Assembly: GCA_038528385.1 (NCBI GenBank)
Contig: JBCBET010000003.1
Coordinates: 248,001 to 312,000, forward strand
From: Shimia_B sp038528385
GTDB lineage: Bacteria > Pseudomonadota > Alphaproteobacteria > Rhodobacterales > Rhodobacteraceae
Direction of reading: 5' to 3'
Length of the DNA: 64,000 nt
Position 1 is the stretch's first letter. Each line of letters starts with the position of its first letter. Of this stretch, positions 23,417 to 31,171 are shown piece by piece. The translations under genes were made by a program, and so were the position numbers. Below the pieces are notes generated by a model. It made no database searches, was not told the DNA's origin, and was given only the letters and a program-made list of their open reading frames with translations.

Positions 23417-25081
23417 TCAGGCGAATTGGCCGTGGCAGAACCAGCCGCCGGTCTGCGCGCCGCCATGGGCGTAGTAGAGCCAGAGGCGCTCGCCCTGGTG
23501 CGTGATGACCTGCCAGTAGTCGCGGGTGCCGGTGCGCCAGGGACGCTCGTCGAGCCACCATTCCGGCGCGATGCGTTCGGGGCCGCGGGCGCGGGCGGTG
23601 TCGAACCAGCGACCGCGCCATTTGAAGCGGGCGGGCACGTGCGGCGCGTCGGGGGTGTCGGGAGCGTCGACGAATTCCACCTCGAAGAGCGTGAGCGGGC
23701 GCGGCGGATGCTCCCGCGGCCAGTCCGTCGCGGGCTCCGAGAAGGCGGCGGCCAGCGTTTGCGCTGCCTTTTCGGGGATGTGGGAGGCGCCCGGCGCGCG
23801 GCGCGTGACGGCCTCGAGCCCGATGCGCGCGCCCAGGCGGCCGATGAGATCGTCGATCTCGTTCACCGCCTCGGGCGGGGCCTCCCCGGGGAGGCGGCGG
23901 TGCTGTTCGGGGCGCACGGCCTCGTGGGCGGGCGCGGAGAGGCGGAGCATGTCGATGCCGAAGCCCGCGTCGATCTCCGGCAGTTTCATGGCGATGAGCG
24001 GGCGCATGCGGTCGGGGAGCGCGGACGGCCGGGCGAGGCCCACCTCCACGGCCTGCGCGGTGCCGTCGGCGCGGTGCGCCTCGAGCCGGAGCCTGCGCGC
24101 GCCGCGCCCCGCCTCGGCGAGGCGATCGGCGAGCGTGGGCAGCATCCGGTCGAGGGCTGCGGCCACGTCCTCCTCGAGCCCGATGGGCTCCGGCAGCGAC
24201 ATCCGGCAGGCGAAGATCCGGGGCGGGCGCGCGGGGCTGATGGGCTCCGCCAGGAGCCCGAGCGCCTGGTCGATGCGCTGGCCCAGCACCGCGCCGTAGC
24301 GGCGCACGAGGGGCGCCCGGGGCTGGTTGAGGAGATCTTCCACCCGGCGCAGGCCCACGCGGCCCAGTTCCGTCACCACGTCCTCGGGCAGGCGGAGTGC
24401 GGCCACGGGCAGCGCTGCCAGCGCCTGCCGTGCCTGGCCCGGCGCGGCGATGCGGGCCTGCCGCGCGTGGAGCGCCACCACCTTGGGCGCGGCCCCGCCC
24501 CGCTCCCAGTTGCGGCGTTTCACGGCGCGCGCGCGGGTGGCATAGGCCTCCTGGTCGATGGCGTCGCTGCTGCGCGCCGCGCCTACGCCTTGGCCCGCAT
24601 AACGCGCCAGCGCCCAGGCGGCGCCGGGCGTGTCGGCGATGCCCAGCTGCACCGTGAGCCCGAAGCGCGCGCAATCGGCCTCCACGAGATCGGCCACGCC
24701 CTCCTCCCCGCCGAAGAGGTGGCTCGCGCCGGTGAGATCGACGAAGAGCCCCGCGGGGCCCGAGCCGCTCACCCAGGGCGAGAGCTTGCCCGCCCAGCGG
24801 CGCAGATGACCGAGGAAGGCCTCCTCGGCGGGCACGTTCTCCTTCTCCGTCAGAAGCTCCGGGCACATGGCCAGCGCGTCGCGGAGCGGCTGGCCCGCGC
24901 TGAGGCCCGCCAGCGACGCCTCTTCCGAGAGCGAGGCCAACACCTGCATGTTGCCGCTCTCGCGCACCACCGCGAGTGGCCCCGTCACGGCGCCGCGGGC
25001 GCGGCGGATCGCCCGCTCCGCGCCGAGGCGCGGGAACCAGAGCGCCAGGATACGGCGCGGTTTGGCGGCTGCGTTCTTCAT
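23417..25081 (-). CDS. Y-family DNA polymerase-like protein (ImuB type)
   Basis: The 554-residue protein starts ILALWFPRLGAERAIRRARG and contains VQLGIADTPGAAWALARYAG, as in the ImuB branch. That branch lacks the full set of catalytic acidic residues and supports mutagenic lesion bypass with ImuA and DnaE2. Later parts (VRRYGAVLGQRIDQALGLL; WRGRWFDTARARGPERIAPE) match the ImuB little-finger and C-terminal region. In most genomes imuA precedes and dnaE2 follows on the same strand. Here neither is adjacent: an I78 lipoprotein gene lies upstream and the sRNA region downstream. No LexA-box is obvious. Confidence 0.85.
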   Translation of the reverse strand: MKNAAAKPRRILALWFPRLGAERAIRRARGAVTGPLAVVRESGNMQVLASLSEEASLAGLSAGQPLRDALAMCPELLTEKENVPAEEAFLGHLRRWAGKLSPWVSGSGPAGLFVDLTGASHLFGGEEGVADLVEADCARFGLTVQLGIADTPGAAWALARYAGQGVGAARSSDAIDQEAYATRARAVKRRNWERGGAAPKVVALHARQARIAAPGQARQALAALPVAALRLPEDVVTELGRVGLRRVEDLLNQPRAPLVRRYGAVLGQRIDQALGLLAEPISPARPPRIFACRMSLPEPIGLEEDVAAALDRMLPTLADRLAEAGRGARRLRLEAHRADGTAQAVEVGLARPSALPDRMRPLIAMKLPEIDAGFGIDMLRLSAPAHEAVRPEQHRRLPGEAPPEAVNEIDDLIGRLGARIGLEAVTRRAPGASHIPEKAAQTLAAAFSEPATDWPREHPPRPLTLFEVEFVDAPDTPDAPHVPARFKWRGRWFDTARARGPERIAPEWWLDERPWRTGTRDYWQVITHQGERLWLYYAHGGAQTGGWFCHGQFA

Positions 25082-25150
25082 TTGTTCACAGTCGGTGATT
25101 CCCCGCGCGGAGTCGAGGCGTGACGCAAGACGTGCGTCAGGGCTGCGCGG

Positions 25151-25444
25151 TCAGCCGCAGCTCACCCGGGTGACGCGCTCGGCCGCGTCGAGGGTGATGT
25201 TGAGGCGCGCGGGCAGGAAATCCATCGTCACGGCCATGCCCGGGCGGATGATGCGCACGGGGCCGAGGATCTCGGTCCGCAGGAGGTCTTCGTGGGTTTG
25301 GCCCACCAGGCCTTGCAGCGCGTCTGCGCCGCAGGGCGCGAGCGCCGCGCCCGTTGCCGGAGCCTCAACCGGCGCAACTGGCGCGCAGGCCGCGAGCGCG
25401 CCCGAGACGGCGAACGCGGCGAAGAGGAGCGTCGGGCGGATCAT
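25151..25444 (-). CDS. I78-family peptidase inhibitor lipoprotein
   Basis: This is a 97-residue product with a lipoprotein signal (lipobox LAAC, Cys at about residue 20). An I78-like core follows: LQGLVGQTHEDLLRTEI, PVRIIRPGMAVTMDFLPARL and a C-terminal VTRVSC. I78 proteins are small inhibitors related to potato inhibitor I-type folds. Their cellular targets in bacteria are mostly unknown. It should be anchored in the periplasm. It lies divergently to frmA with a 124-bp shared upstream region, and 69 bp before the imuB-like gene on the same strand. Confidence 0.8.
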   Translation of the reverse strand: MIRPTLLFAAFAVSGALAACAPVAPVEAPATGAALAPCGADALQGLVGQTHEDLLRTEILGPVRIIRPGMAVTMDFLPARLNITLDAAERVTRVSCG

Positions 25445-25494
25445 GGCGGGATCGTCCGTCAATCGGGCCCGCGCCGCAAGACGCTTCAAAATCA

Positions 25495-25524
25495 TTGCAT
25501 TGCACGGAATGCTCCGCCTAGTGT
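25495..25524 (+). promoter_or_regulatory. candidate promoter of frmA
   Basis: TTGCAT (25495-25500) and TAGTGT (25519-25524) are 18 bases apart, about 45 bases upstream of the frmA ATG. Both hexamers are partial matches only. Confidence 0.35.
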
Positions 25525-25568
25525 CCGAGCGATTGGCCACGGCCAACGGACACGGGGAGGAGACCGTC

Positions 25569-26681
25569 ATGCGCACCAAGGCAGCTGTTGCGACCGCCGC
25601 TGGCAAACCGCTGGAGATCATGGAGGTCAACCTCGACGGCCCGCGGGAGGGCGAGGTGCTGGTGGAGATCAAGGCCACCGGCATCTGTCACACCGACGAG
25701 TTCACGCTCTCGGGCGCGGACCCCGAGGGGATGTTTCCGGCGATCCTCGGCCACGAGGGCGCGGGCGTCGTCGTCGATGTGGGGCCCGGGGTGACGTCGC
25801 TGAAGAAGGGCGACCACGTCATCCCGCTCTACACGCCCGAATGCCGGGAATGCGAGTATTGCCTCAATCCGAAGACGAACCTCTGCCAGGCGATCCGTAC
25901 GACGCAAGGCCAGGGGGTGATGCCCGACGGGACCTCGCGGTTCTCCACGCTCGATGGCGATCCGATCCTGCACTACATGGGCTGCTCGACTTTTTCGAAC
26001 CACACGGTGCTGCCCGAGATCGCGCTGGCCAAGGTCCGCGCGGACGCGCCCTTCGACAAGATCTGCTATATCGGCTGCGGCGTGACGACGGGGATCGGCG
26101 CGGTGATGAATACCGCGAAGGTGGAGATCGGCTCGCGCTGCGTGGTCTTCGGGCTGGGCGGGATCGGCTTGAACGTCATCCAGGGGCTGCGGCTTGCCGG
26201 TGCGGACCAGATCGTGGGCGTGGACCTCAACCCGGGCAAGGTGAACATGGCCACGGCCTTCGGCATGACCGACTTCGTGAACCCGACGGATGTGGAGGGC
26301 GATCTCGTCGCCCATCTCGTGGAGCTCACGGGCGGCGGGGCGGATTACTCCTTCGATGCGACGGGCAACGTGAAGGTCATGCGAGACGCGCTCGAATGCG
26401 CGCACAAGGGCTGGGGCGAGTCGATCATCATCGGCGTGGCGCCCGCGGGAGCGGAGATCTCCACCCGTCCCTTCCAGCTCGTGACCGGCCGGGTCTGGCG
26501 CGGCACCGCCTTCGGCGGGGCGCGGGGGCGCACGGACGTGCCCAAGATCGTGGATTGGTACATGGACGGAAAGATCGAGATCGACCCGATGATCACCCAC
26601 ACCATGCCCCTCGAGGAGATCAACACGGCCTTCGACCTCATGCACGAGGGCAAGTCGATCCGCTCCGTCGTGACGTTCTGA
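25569..26681 (+). CDS. frmA: S-(hydroxymethyl)glutathione dehydrogenase / class III alcohol dehydrogenase
   Basis: The 370-residue zinc enzyme oxidises S-hydroxymethylglutathione (formaldehyde plus glutathione) to S-formylglutathione with NAD+. Catalytic zinc ligands are Cys40 (TGICHTDE) and His62-Glu63 (GHEGAG), with a later Cys in IGCGVTTGIGA. The structural zinc cysteines are in CRECEYCLNPKTNLC. The NAD site is VFGLGGIGLNVIQG. GGGGAGGAG lies before the ATG at 25569. The next enzyme of the pathway, fghA, is 4.5 kb downstream on the same strand rather than adjacent. This route serves methylotrophic and general formaldehyde detoxification. Confidence 0.97.
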   Translation: MRTKAAVATAAGKPLEIMEVNLDGPREGEVLVEIKATGICHTDEFTLSGADPEGMFPAILGHEGAGVVVDVGPGVTSLKKGDHVIPLYTPECRECEYCLNPKTNLCQAIRTTQGQGVMPDGTSRFSTLDGDPILHYMGCSTFSNHTVLPEIALAKVRADAPFDKICYIGCGVTTGIGAVMNTAKVEIGSRCVVFGLGGIGLNVIQGLRLAGADQIVGVDLNPGKVNMATAFGMTDFVNPTDVEGDLVAHLVELTGGGADYSFDATGNVKVMRDALECAHKGWGESIIIGVAPAGAEISTRPFQLVTGRVWRGTAFGGARGRTDVPKIVDWYMDGKIEIDPMITHTMPLEEINTAFDLMHEGKSIRSVVTF

Positions 26682-26683
26682 GC

Positions 26684-26752
26684 GGGTCGCCGGGCGGCAC
26701 TGTTCCTGCGCGCGGCGTGCGCCGTGCTCGAAAGGCGCCCGCCCACCGACCC
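26684..26752. repeat. 69-bp palindromic repeat, copy 1
   Basis: The element starts GGGTCG and ends CGACCC. Inner arms are GGGCG/CGCCC, and the apical stem is CGGC-GTGC-GCCG. It begins 3 bases after the frmA stop. A second copy of the same length with five differences lies at 32442-32510. It may act as a transcript-end hairpin or be a REP-like dispersed element. Confidence 0.8.
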
Positions 26753-26838
26753 GGGGTACGGCGCTCTGCCACCGGGGTCGGGACGCATGGGACGAACGGG
26801 ACGTAAATTGCGCCGGGCGGCCGGGCCGGGACGGTCCC

Positions 26839-28551
26839 TTAGCGGAGGTTGCGGGCGAAGATGTAGTTCTCGATGTCGGTCAGGACGGCCTCGCCGGTGT
26901 AGAGCGTGTCGTCGGGCATGCGGATCTGCGTGAGAGCGCCCAGGTCCGACAGCGGCTCCAGCGCGATGGAGGGGATGCCGCGGATGAAGAGCCGCTCGAG
27001 CTTTTGCAGGTCCGCCAACGGCTCGAGGCTTTGGACCTCGGTGTCGTTCAGCCCGAGGCCGCGCAGCTCCGACAGCCCGGAGAGCGGCTCGAGGCTCGTG
27101 ACGGCCGTGCCGTGGAGCGTGAGCCATTCGAGGTTCGGCAGGTCCGCGAGGACGTCGATGTCCGAGATCTTGGTGTCCCAGAGGTTGAGGGTGGTGAGCG
27201 CGTCGAGGTCGCGCAGCGGCTCGAGAGAGGAGACGTCCGTGCCGCGAAGGTTCAGCGACGTGAGATCGGTGAGCCCGGCGATCTTGGCGAAGCCGGCCTC
27301 GTCGATGTCCCTCGCCTCCAGGTTGAGGCTCACGATGTCGCGCGACACGCAGAGGTCCTCGAGAATCAGGTAGCCTATCCCGCCGTCGCAATCGGGCTCC
27401 GGCAGGTCCCGCGCGGCGCGCGCGTTTCGCGTCGAGGTCTGCGCGTTCGCGGGCGGTGGCGGGATGATCGGGGCAAGGCCGCCGAGGGAGAGACCGCCGC
27501 GATCGCCGGGCGCAGCGGAACCGGGCTCGAGGACGCGTTCCGGGACGGTTTCGGGTCGCGCCAGGGCCAGTTCGAGGCTCAGGCGGATGAGCTCCTCCCG
27601 AAGGTCCTCGAGTTCCGCGTTCAGGGTCGCGTTCTCCTCCCGGCTCGCGGCTTCCGCGGTTGCGAGCGTGTCAAGACGCGCCTCAAGCTCCGCCTCGCGT
27701 TGCTCGGTGCGCGCGCGCGTCGTCGCGGCCTTGGCGAGGAAACCGTCCCGCTCCTGCCGCGCTTTCTCCTGCGCCGTTGTGAGGTCGCTCTGCGCGGTCT
27801 CGAGCCGGGTTTCGAGCGTCGTGAAGCGCGCCAGGGGCACCGTGCCCGGCGGGTTCTGCTGGATGTGGACGGTCCAGGAACCCAGCCCGACCGCCGTGAC
27901 GACCGAAAGAGCCGTGAGCGTGTTGGCGACGTTGGCGCGGCGGAAGGGATGGAGATACCAGCGGAACATGGAGAGCTCGCGCCGGGCGGCTGCTGCGAAC
28001 TGCCCGTCGGGGTAAAGATCGAGGTAGCGCTGGTAGCCGCCCTTGACGTCGATCTTCTTGGCCGTCTCGAAGAGCTGGAATTCCTCGGAGAGCGCCGCGG
28101 ACGTCGAGCCGGAGGTCTTGGGCGAGGCGGCCACGTCCGGCGCGAGGATTTCCTTGGCCTTGGACACGATGTCCCGGATCGCCTTCGCGGTCAGCCCCTC
28201 GGGCGCGGTGAGCATCTGGAGCCCGCCCAGATCGGGCGGCAGGTAGAGGTCGGCGTCCTCGATGATCACGCCGAGATACTTGTTGGGAAAGCCCTCCTTG
28301 TCGAGGCGGAGCGCCAGCCGGGCCTCGCTGCGCACCCAGTCCGAGCGGGCGGAGGCCTGCGTCCAGAGCACGATGGTGAGCCGCGCGGCGCGGATCATGG
28401 CGTCGATCGCGTCGCCGAATTCGGTGTTGCGCGCGATGTTGAGATCGGTGACCGCGTTGAAGCCCGCCTTTTGCAGCGCTTTCAGGACCGGCTCCGTCAG
28501 GTGCCGTTCCTCGCGTTTGTAGGAGACGAAGACGTGAATATCTTGGGGCAT
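26839..28551 (-). CDS. TIR domain - transmembrane - coiled coil - leucine-rich repeat protein
   Basis: This is a 570-residue receptor-like protein. Residues 4-135 are a TIR domain: HVFVSYKREERHL at box 1 and SARSDWVRSEARLAL with Glu76 at the position of the NADase catalytic Glu. Residues 165-192 carry a QRYLDLYPDGQFAAAAR-type helical motif often found beside signalling domains. A single membrane helix lies at about 206-227. Residues 243-333 are a charged coiled coil, and 340-385 a Pro/Ala linker. Residues 405-545 hold six to seven internalin-like 22-residue leucine-rich repeats (LTSLNLRGTDVSSLEPLRDL and so on). A cytoplasmic TIR with periplasmic LRR is inferred. TIR domains act in several anti-phage systems. 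I do not know a named system with this domain order. No clear ribosome site is seen, so the ATG at 28551 is a best guess. Confidence 0.85.
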   Translation of the reverse strand: MPQDIHVFVSYKREERHLTEPVLKALQKAGFNAVTDLNIARNTEFGDAIDAMIRAARLTIVLWTQASARSDWVRSEARLALRLDKEGFPNKYLGVIIEDADLYLPPDLGGLQMLTAPEGLTAKAIRDIVSKAKEILAPDVAASPKTSGSTSAALSEEFQLFETAKKIDVKGGYQRYLDLYPDGQFAAAARRELSMFRWYLHPFRRANVANTLTALSVVTAVGLGSWTVHIQQNPPGTVPLARFTTLETRLETAQSDLTTAQEKARQERDGFLAKAATTRARTEQREAELEARLDTLATAEAASREENATLNAELEDLREELIRLSLELALARPETVPERVLEPGSAAPGDRGGLSLGGLAPIIPPPPANAQTSTRNARAARDLPEPDCDGGIGYLILEDLCVSRDIVSLNLEARDIDEAGFAKIAGLTDLTSLNLRGTDVSSLEPLRDLDALTTLNLWDTKISDIDVLADLPNLEWLTLHGTAVTSLEPLSGLSELRGLGLNDTEVQSLEPLADLQKLERLFIRGIPSIALEPLSDLGALTQIRMPDDTLYTGEAVLTDIENYIFARNLR

Positions 28552-28688
28552 AAGCAACTCGCGTATGAGGCGAGGGTATCGCTTCACGTCCCCAAACACC
28601 GAGTCCTTTTTCGCCGCAGTGGTGCGCGCTTCGGCGCCTGCTCGCCTTATGGGCAACCCGCAGCCTGCTCAGCGGCGCCAAGTAGCTC

Positions 28689-29135
28689 TTAGCGACCTTG
28701 GTGCACACCGGCGACGAATTCGACGGTGTTGCCCTCCGGGTCCTCGATGAAGACACCCCGCCAGCCGATCCAGGCGAAGTCTTCGGTGCGGTGGGCGATG
28801 CCCCGCCCGTCTAGATAGGCCCGGAGCGCGTCGTGGTCGGCATGGTCCACCGTCAGCGCGAGATGGTGAAGCGAGGAGCCCGCGCCGGTGGCGGGCACGG
28901 CGCCCGTGGGGTGGCCCCGGTTCGCGCCCGCCGCCTTGTCAAAGAGCGCGAGCACCGTGGTATGACCCTGAAACCCCTCCGCGATGCGGAAAAAGACGAT
29001 GCCGCCCTCGGCGGAGAAATCCTCCAGCACCTCGAGGCCCACGACGTCGCGGTAGAAATCGCGCATGGTCAGGAGGTCGCGGCAGCGGATCGCCACCTCG
29101 CCCAGGGCGCGCACGCGCGCGGGATTGCCGCTCAC
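28689..29135 (-). CDS. VOC (glyoxalase/bleomycin resistance) family protein
   Basis: The 148-residue product has the paired beta-alpha-beta3 modules of the vicinal oxygen chelate fold. EVAIRCRDLLTMRDFYRDVV opens the first and LHHLALTVDHADHDALRAYL the second. IEDPEGNTVEFV carries the C-terminal metal-binding Glu. Its start overlaps the stop of the TetR-type regulator gene by 4 bp, so it is expressed with it. Substrate is unknown: a dioxygenase, isomerase or resistance role is possible. Confidence 0.87.
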   Translation of the reverse strand: MSGNPARVRALGEVAIRCRDLLTMRDFYRDVVGLEVLEDFSAEGGIVFFRIAEGFQGHTTVLALFDKAAGANRGHPTGAVPATGAGSSLHHLALTVDHADHDALRAYLDGRGIAHRTEDFAWIGWRGVFIEDPEGNTVEFVAGVHQGR

Positions 29136-29752
29136 GACGTGCCGTAGCGCGCCAGGAACATCTCCACCGCGCCGGTCACGACGCGGCTTTTTTCGGCATC
29201 GGTGAACGTGTCCTGGAGGTGCAGCGTCCGGCGCGGGAAAATCCAGGCCTTGCAGAGCTCGCCGAACTGGTGCGCGGCCAGCTCCTTGTCGGGGATGGAG
29301 AGCTCCCCGCGGGCCTCGGCCTCCTCGAAATAGGGGACGAGCTCGGCCACCACGAGGGCGGGACCGGCATCGTAGAAGGCCTGCCCGAGTTCGCGGAACT
29401 CACCGCTTTCGGCGATGGAGACGCGAAAGCTCTGCTGCCCGAAATCCGACAGGATGATGTCGAGGATCACCTGCCCCGCGAGCGGCATGACCACGTCAGG
29501 GGCCATGGAGGTGTCGATGAAGGCTTCCGCGGCCTTGGCGCGCGCGGCGCATTCACGTTTCATCACCTCCGAAAACAGGAGGCGCTTGTCCGGGAAGTAG
29601 GAGTAGAGCGTCGCCTTCGACACGCCGGCACGCTTTGCGATGTCATCGACGGAGGCGCGTTCGAAGCCGACCGTCAGGAAGACCTGCGTCGCGCCCTCCA
29701 CGACCTGGTCGAATTTGCGGCCCTTGCGGACCTCTGGCGTTCCGTCTGGCAT
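29132..29752 (-). CDS. TetR/AcrR family transcriptional regulator
   Basis: The 206-residue repressor-type protein has an N-terminal helix-turn-helix at about residues 34-58 (VDDIAKRAGVSKATLYSYFP). An all-helical ligand domain of the AcrR_C type follows (FRVSIAESGEFRELGQAFYD). It is first in a two-gene operon with the VOC gene. The nearest strong inverted repeats (TGAAC...GTTCA, 30088-30163) lie upstream of the next small gene on the same strand. They could be its operators, but that is inference. Confidence 0.93.
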   Translation of the reverse strand: MPDGTPEVRKGRKFDQVVEGATQVFLTVGFERASVDDIAKRAGVSKATLYSYFPDKRLLFSEVMKRECAARAKAAEAFIDTSMAPDVVMPLAGQVILDIILSDFGQQSFRVSIAESGEFRELGQAFYDAGPALVVAELVPYFEEAEARGELSIPDKELAAHQFGELCKAWIFPRRTLHLQDTFTDAEKSRVVTGAVEMFLARYGTS

Positions 29753-29882
29753 TAGGTCTCCCTTGCAGAACAGGTATAAACGTGAGGGTTCCTGTCCGGC
29801 AAGGGAGGAGAGGCTCGGGGGGCAAGCCTCCGGGGGGAGACGGCGGGGCCCAGGGCCCGGGGGCCCGGGCCGCTGGCGCCGA

Positions 29883-30044
29883 TCACTGGCCGCTTTGGGT
29901 GGCCAGCGTGGCGGTGGGCGTGTCCGCGGACGTCTGCGTCGTGGCGTCCGGAAAGGTGAGATAGGGCAGCTGGAAGCTCATCGTGTCCGCTGCGGCGGCG
30001 GAGGCGGTGAGAACGAGGGTGGCGGCGACGAGAAGCGATTTCAT
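29883..30044 (-). CDS. small secreted protein (53 aa)
   Basis: This very short product begins MKSLLVAATLVLTASAAAAD, a clean signal peptide cleaved after about residue 19. It leaves a mature peptide of about 34 residues rich in Thr, Ala and Gln. AGAAGGAC stands a few bases before the ATG at 30044, which makes a real gene likely. No family is recognised. Upstream lie three inverted repeats of a TGAAC/GTTCA type, so it is probably tightly regulated. Confidence 0.6.
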   Translation of the reverse strand: MKSLLVAATLVLTASAAAADTMSFQLPYLTFPDATTQTSADTPTATLATQSGQ

Positions 30045-30087
30045 GGGTCGGGTCCTTCTATCGAGATGGTGTCGATCGGCGTTTAAC

Positions 30088-30163
30088 TGAACTCGAAAGT
30101 TCATATCGAGATAACTAAACAGACCGGTTCAGAAATCAAGAAAAAACTGAACCGACGGGTTCA
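30088..30163. promoter_or_regulatory. cluster of TGAAC/GTTCA inverted repeats (candidate operators)
   Basis: TGAACTCGAAAGTTCA (30088-30103) and TGAACCGACGGGTTCA (30148-30163) are perfect inverted repeats of related sequence. GGTTCAG at 30126-30132 pairs with CTGAACC at 30147-30153. They lie between the divergent small secreted protein gene and the AEC transporter gene. A dimeric regulator such as a TetR protein is a plausible ligand. Confidence 0.5.
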
Positions 30164-30170
30164 TTTTTTT
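30141..30170. terminator. A-tract/T-tract hairpin
   Basis: Six A residues, TGAACC-GACG-GGTTCA and seven T residues form a compact hairpin typical of an intrinsic terminator. As it lies between two divergent genes, it may instead be an operator (see the inverted repeat cluster) or an attenuator. Confidence 0.45.
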
Positions 30171-30219
30171 CCGACGCCCCGGCTTGCCGCCCCGAGACGC
30201 GGTCGCTACCGATGGGCCC

Positions 30220-31167
30220 ATGCTCGCCGTCTTCCTGAAAACGCTCCCCTTCTTTGCCCTGATCGGGCTGGGCTACTGGGCGGGGCGGACGCGGTTTTTC
30301 ACCGAAGAGGCCACCGCCTACCTCACGCGCTTCGTGTTTTATTTCGCGCTCTCGGCGATGCTGTTCCGGTTTTCGGCGACGCTGTCGGTGGGGGAGGTGT
30401 TCTCCTGGCCCTTCGTGCTGGCCTATCTCTGGGGCACGGCGCTCGTTTACCTCGTGGCGACGGCCATCGGGCTCCTCCGCGGGATCACCGTGGCCGAGAT
30501 CGCCGTGGAGGCGCAGGTGGCCGTGATCGGCAATGTGGGCTTTCTGGGCATTCCCATGCTGGTGCTCCTCCTGGGCGATGCCGCCATCGGGCCGGTGATG
30601 ATGGTGCTCGCGGTCGATCTCATCGTCTTCGGCTCGCTCATCGTCATTCTCATCACCGGCTCGCGCGACGGGCGTGTCTCCTTCGGGATCCTGAAGACCG
30701 TGGGCATGGGGCTCCTGAAGAACCCCATGATCGTGTCGATCTCGCTGGGACTTCTCTGGGCGGCCACGGGCCTCGGCATCCCCGCCCCGGCGGAGGAGTT
30801 CCTCGGCATCCTCGGGGCCGCGGCCACGCCGGGGGCGCTTTTCGCCATCGGGGCCTCGCTGGCCACGAAGCAGGCCGATCGCGTGACGCTCACGGGCTAC
30901 CTGAGCGCGCTCAAGCTCTTTGCCCATCCCGCCGCGGTGGCCTTCGCGGCCCTCGTGATCTTCCCGGTGGAGCCCTACGCGGCGGGCGTCATGATCGCCG
31001 CCGCCGCACTTCCGGTGGCGGGCAATGTCTTCATCCTCGCCCAGCACTACGGCGTGGCGCCCACGCGCGTCTCCGCGGCGATCCTCATCTCCACGGCGGT
31101 GTCGGTGGTGACGGTCTCGCTGGTCATCGGCTGGGTCGAGAGCGCGGTCATCATCGAGGGAGGGTAA
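30220..31167 (+). CDS. AEC (auxin efflux carrier) family transporter
   Basis: The 315-residue membrane protein has about ten helices in the two-repeat AEC arrangement: LKTLPFFALIGLGYWAGR at the N-terminus, NVGFLGIPMLVLLLGDAA in repeat 1, and GALFAIGASLATKQ and LPVAGNVFILAQHYG in repeat 2. Relatives export organic acids or auxin-like compounds. The ATG at 30220 aligns with the first helix, and an in-frame ATG at 30212 is also possible. It ends 4 bp before the fghA start, so the two are probably one transcript. Confidence 0.9.
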   Translation: MLAVFLKTLPFFALIGLGYWAGRTRFFTEEATAYLTRFVFYFALSAMLFRFSATLSVGEVFSWPFVLAYLWGTALVYLVATAIGLLRGITVAEIAVEAQVAVIGNVGFLGIPMLVLLLGDAAIGPVMMVLAVDLIVFGSLIVILITGSRDGRVSFGILKTVGMGLLKNPMIVSISLGLLWAATGLGIPAPAEEFLGILGAAATPGALFAIGASLATKQADRVTLTGYLSALKLFAHPAAVAFAALVIFPVEPYAAGVMIAAAALPVAGNVFILAQHYGVAPTRVSAAILISTAVSVVTVSLVIGWVESAVIIEGG

Positions 31168-31171
31168 GGCC

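Noticed and set aside
25151..25444. imuA upstream of the imuB-like gene
   Set aside because: The gene there is a 97-residue lipoprotein of the I78 type, not a RecA-like ImuA.
27004..28692. Long plus-strand frame opposite the TIR-LRR gene
   Set aside because: It is an antisense shadow. The minus-strand frame has clear TIR, membrane, coiled-coil and LRR segments.
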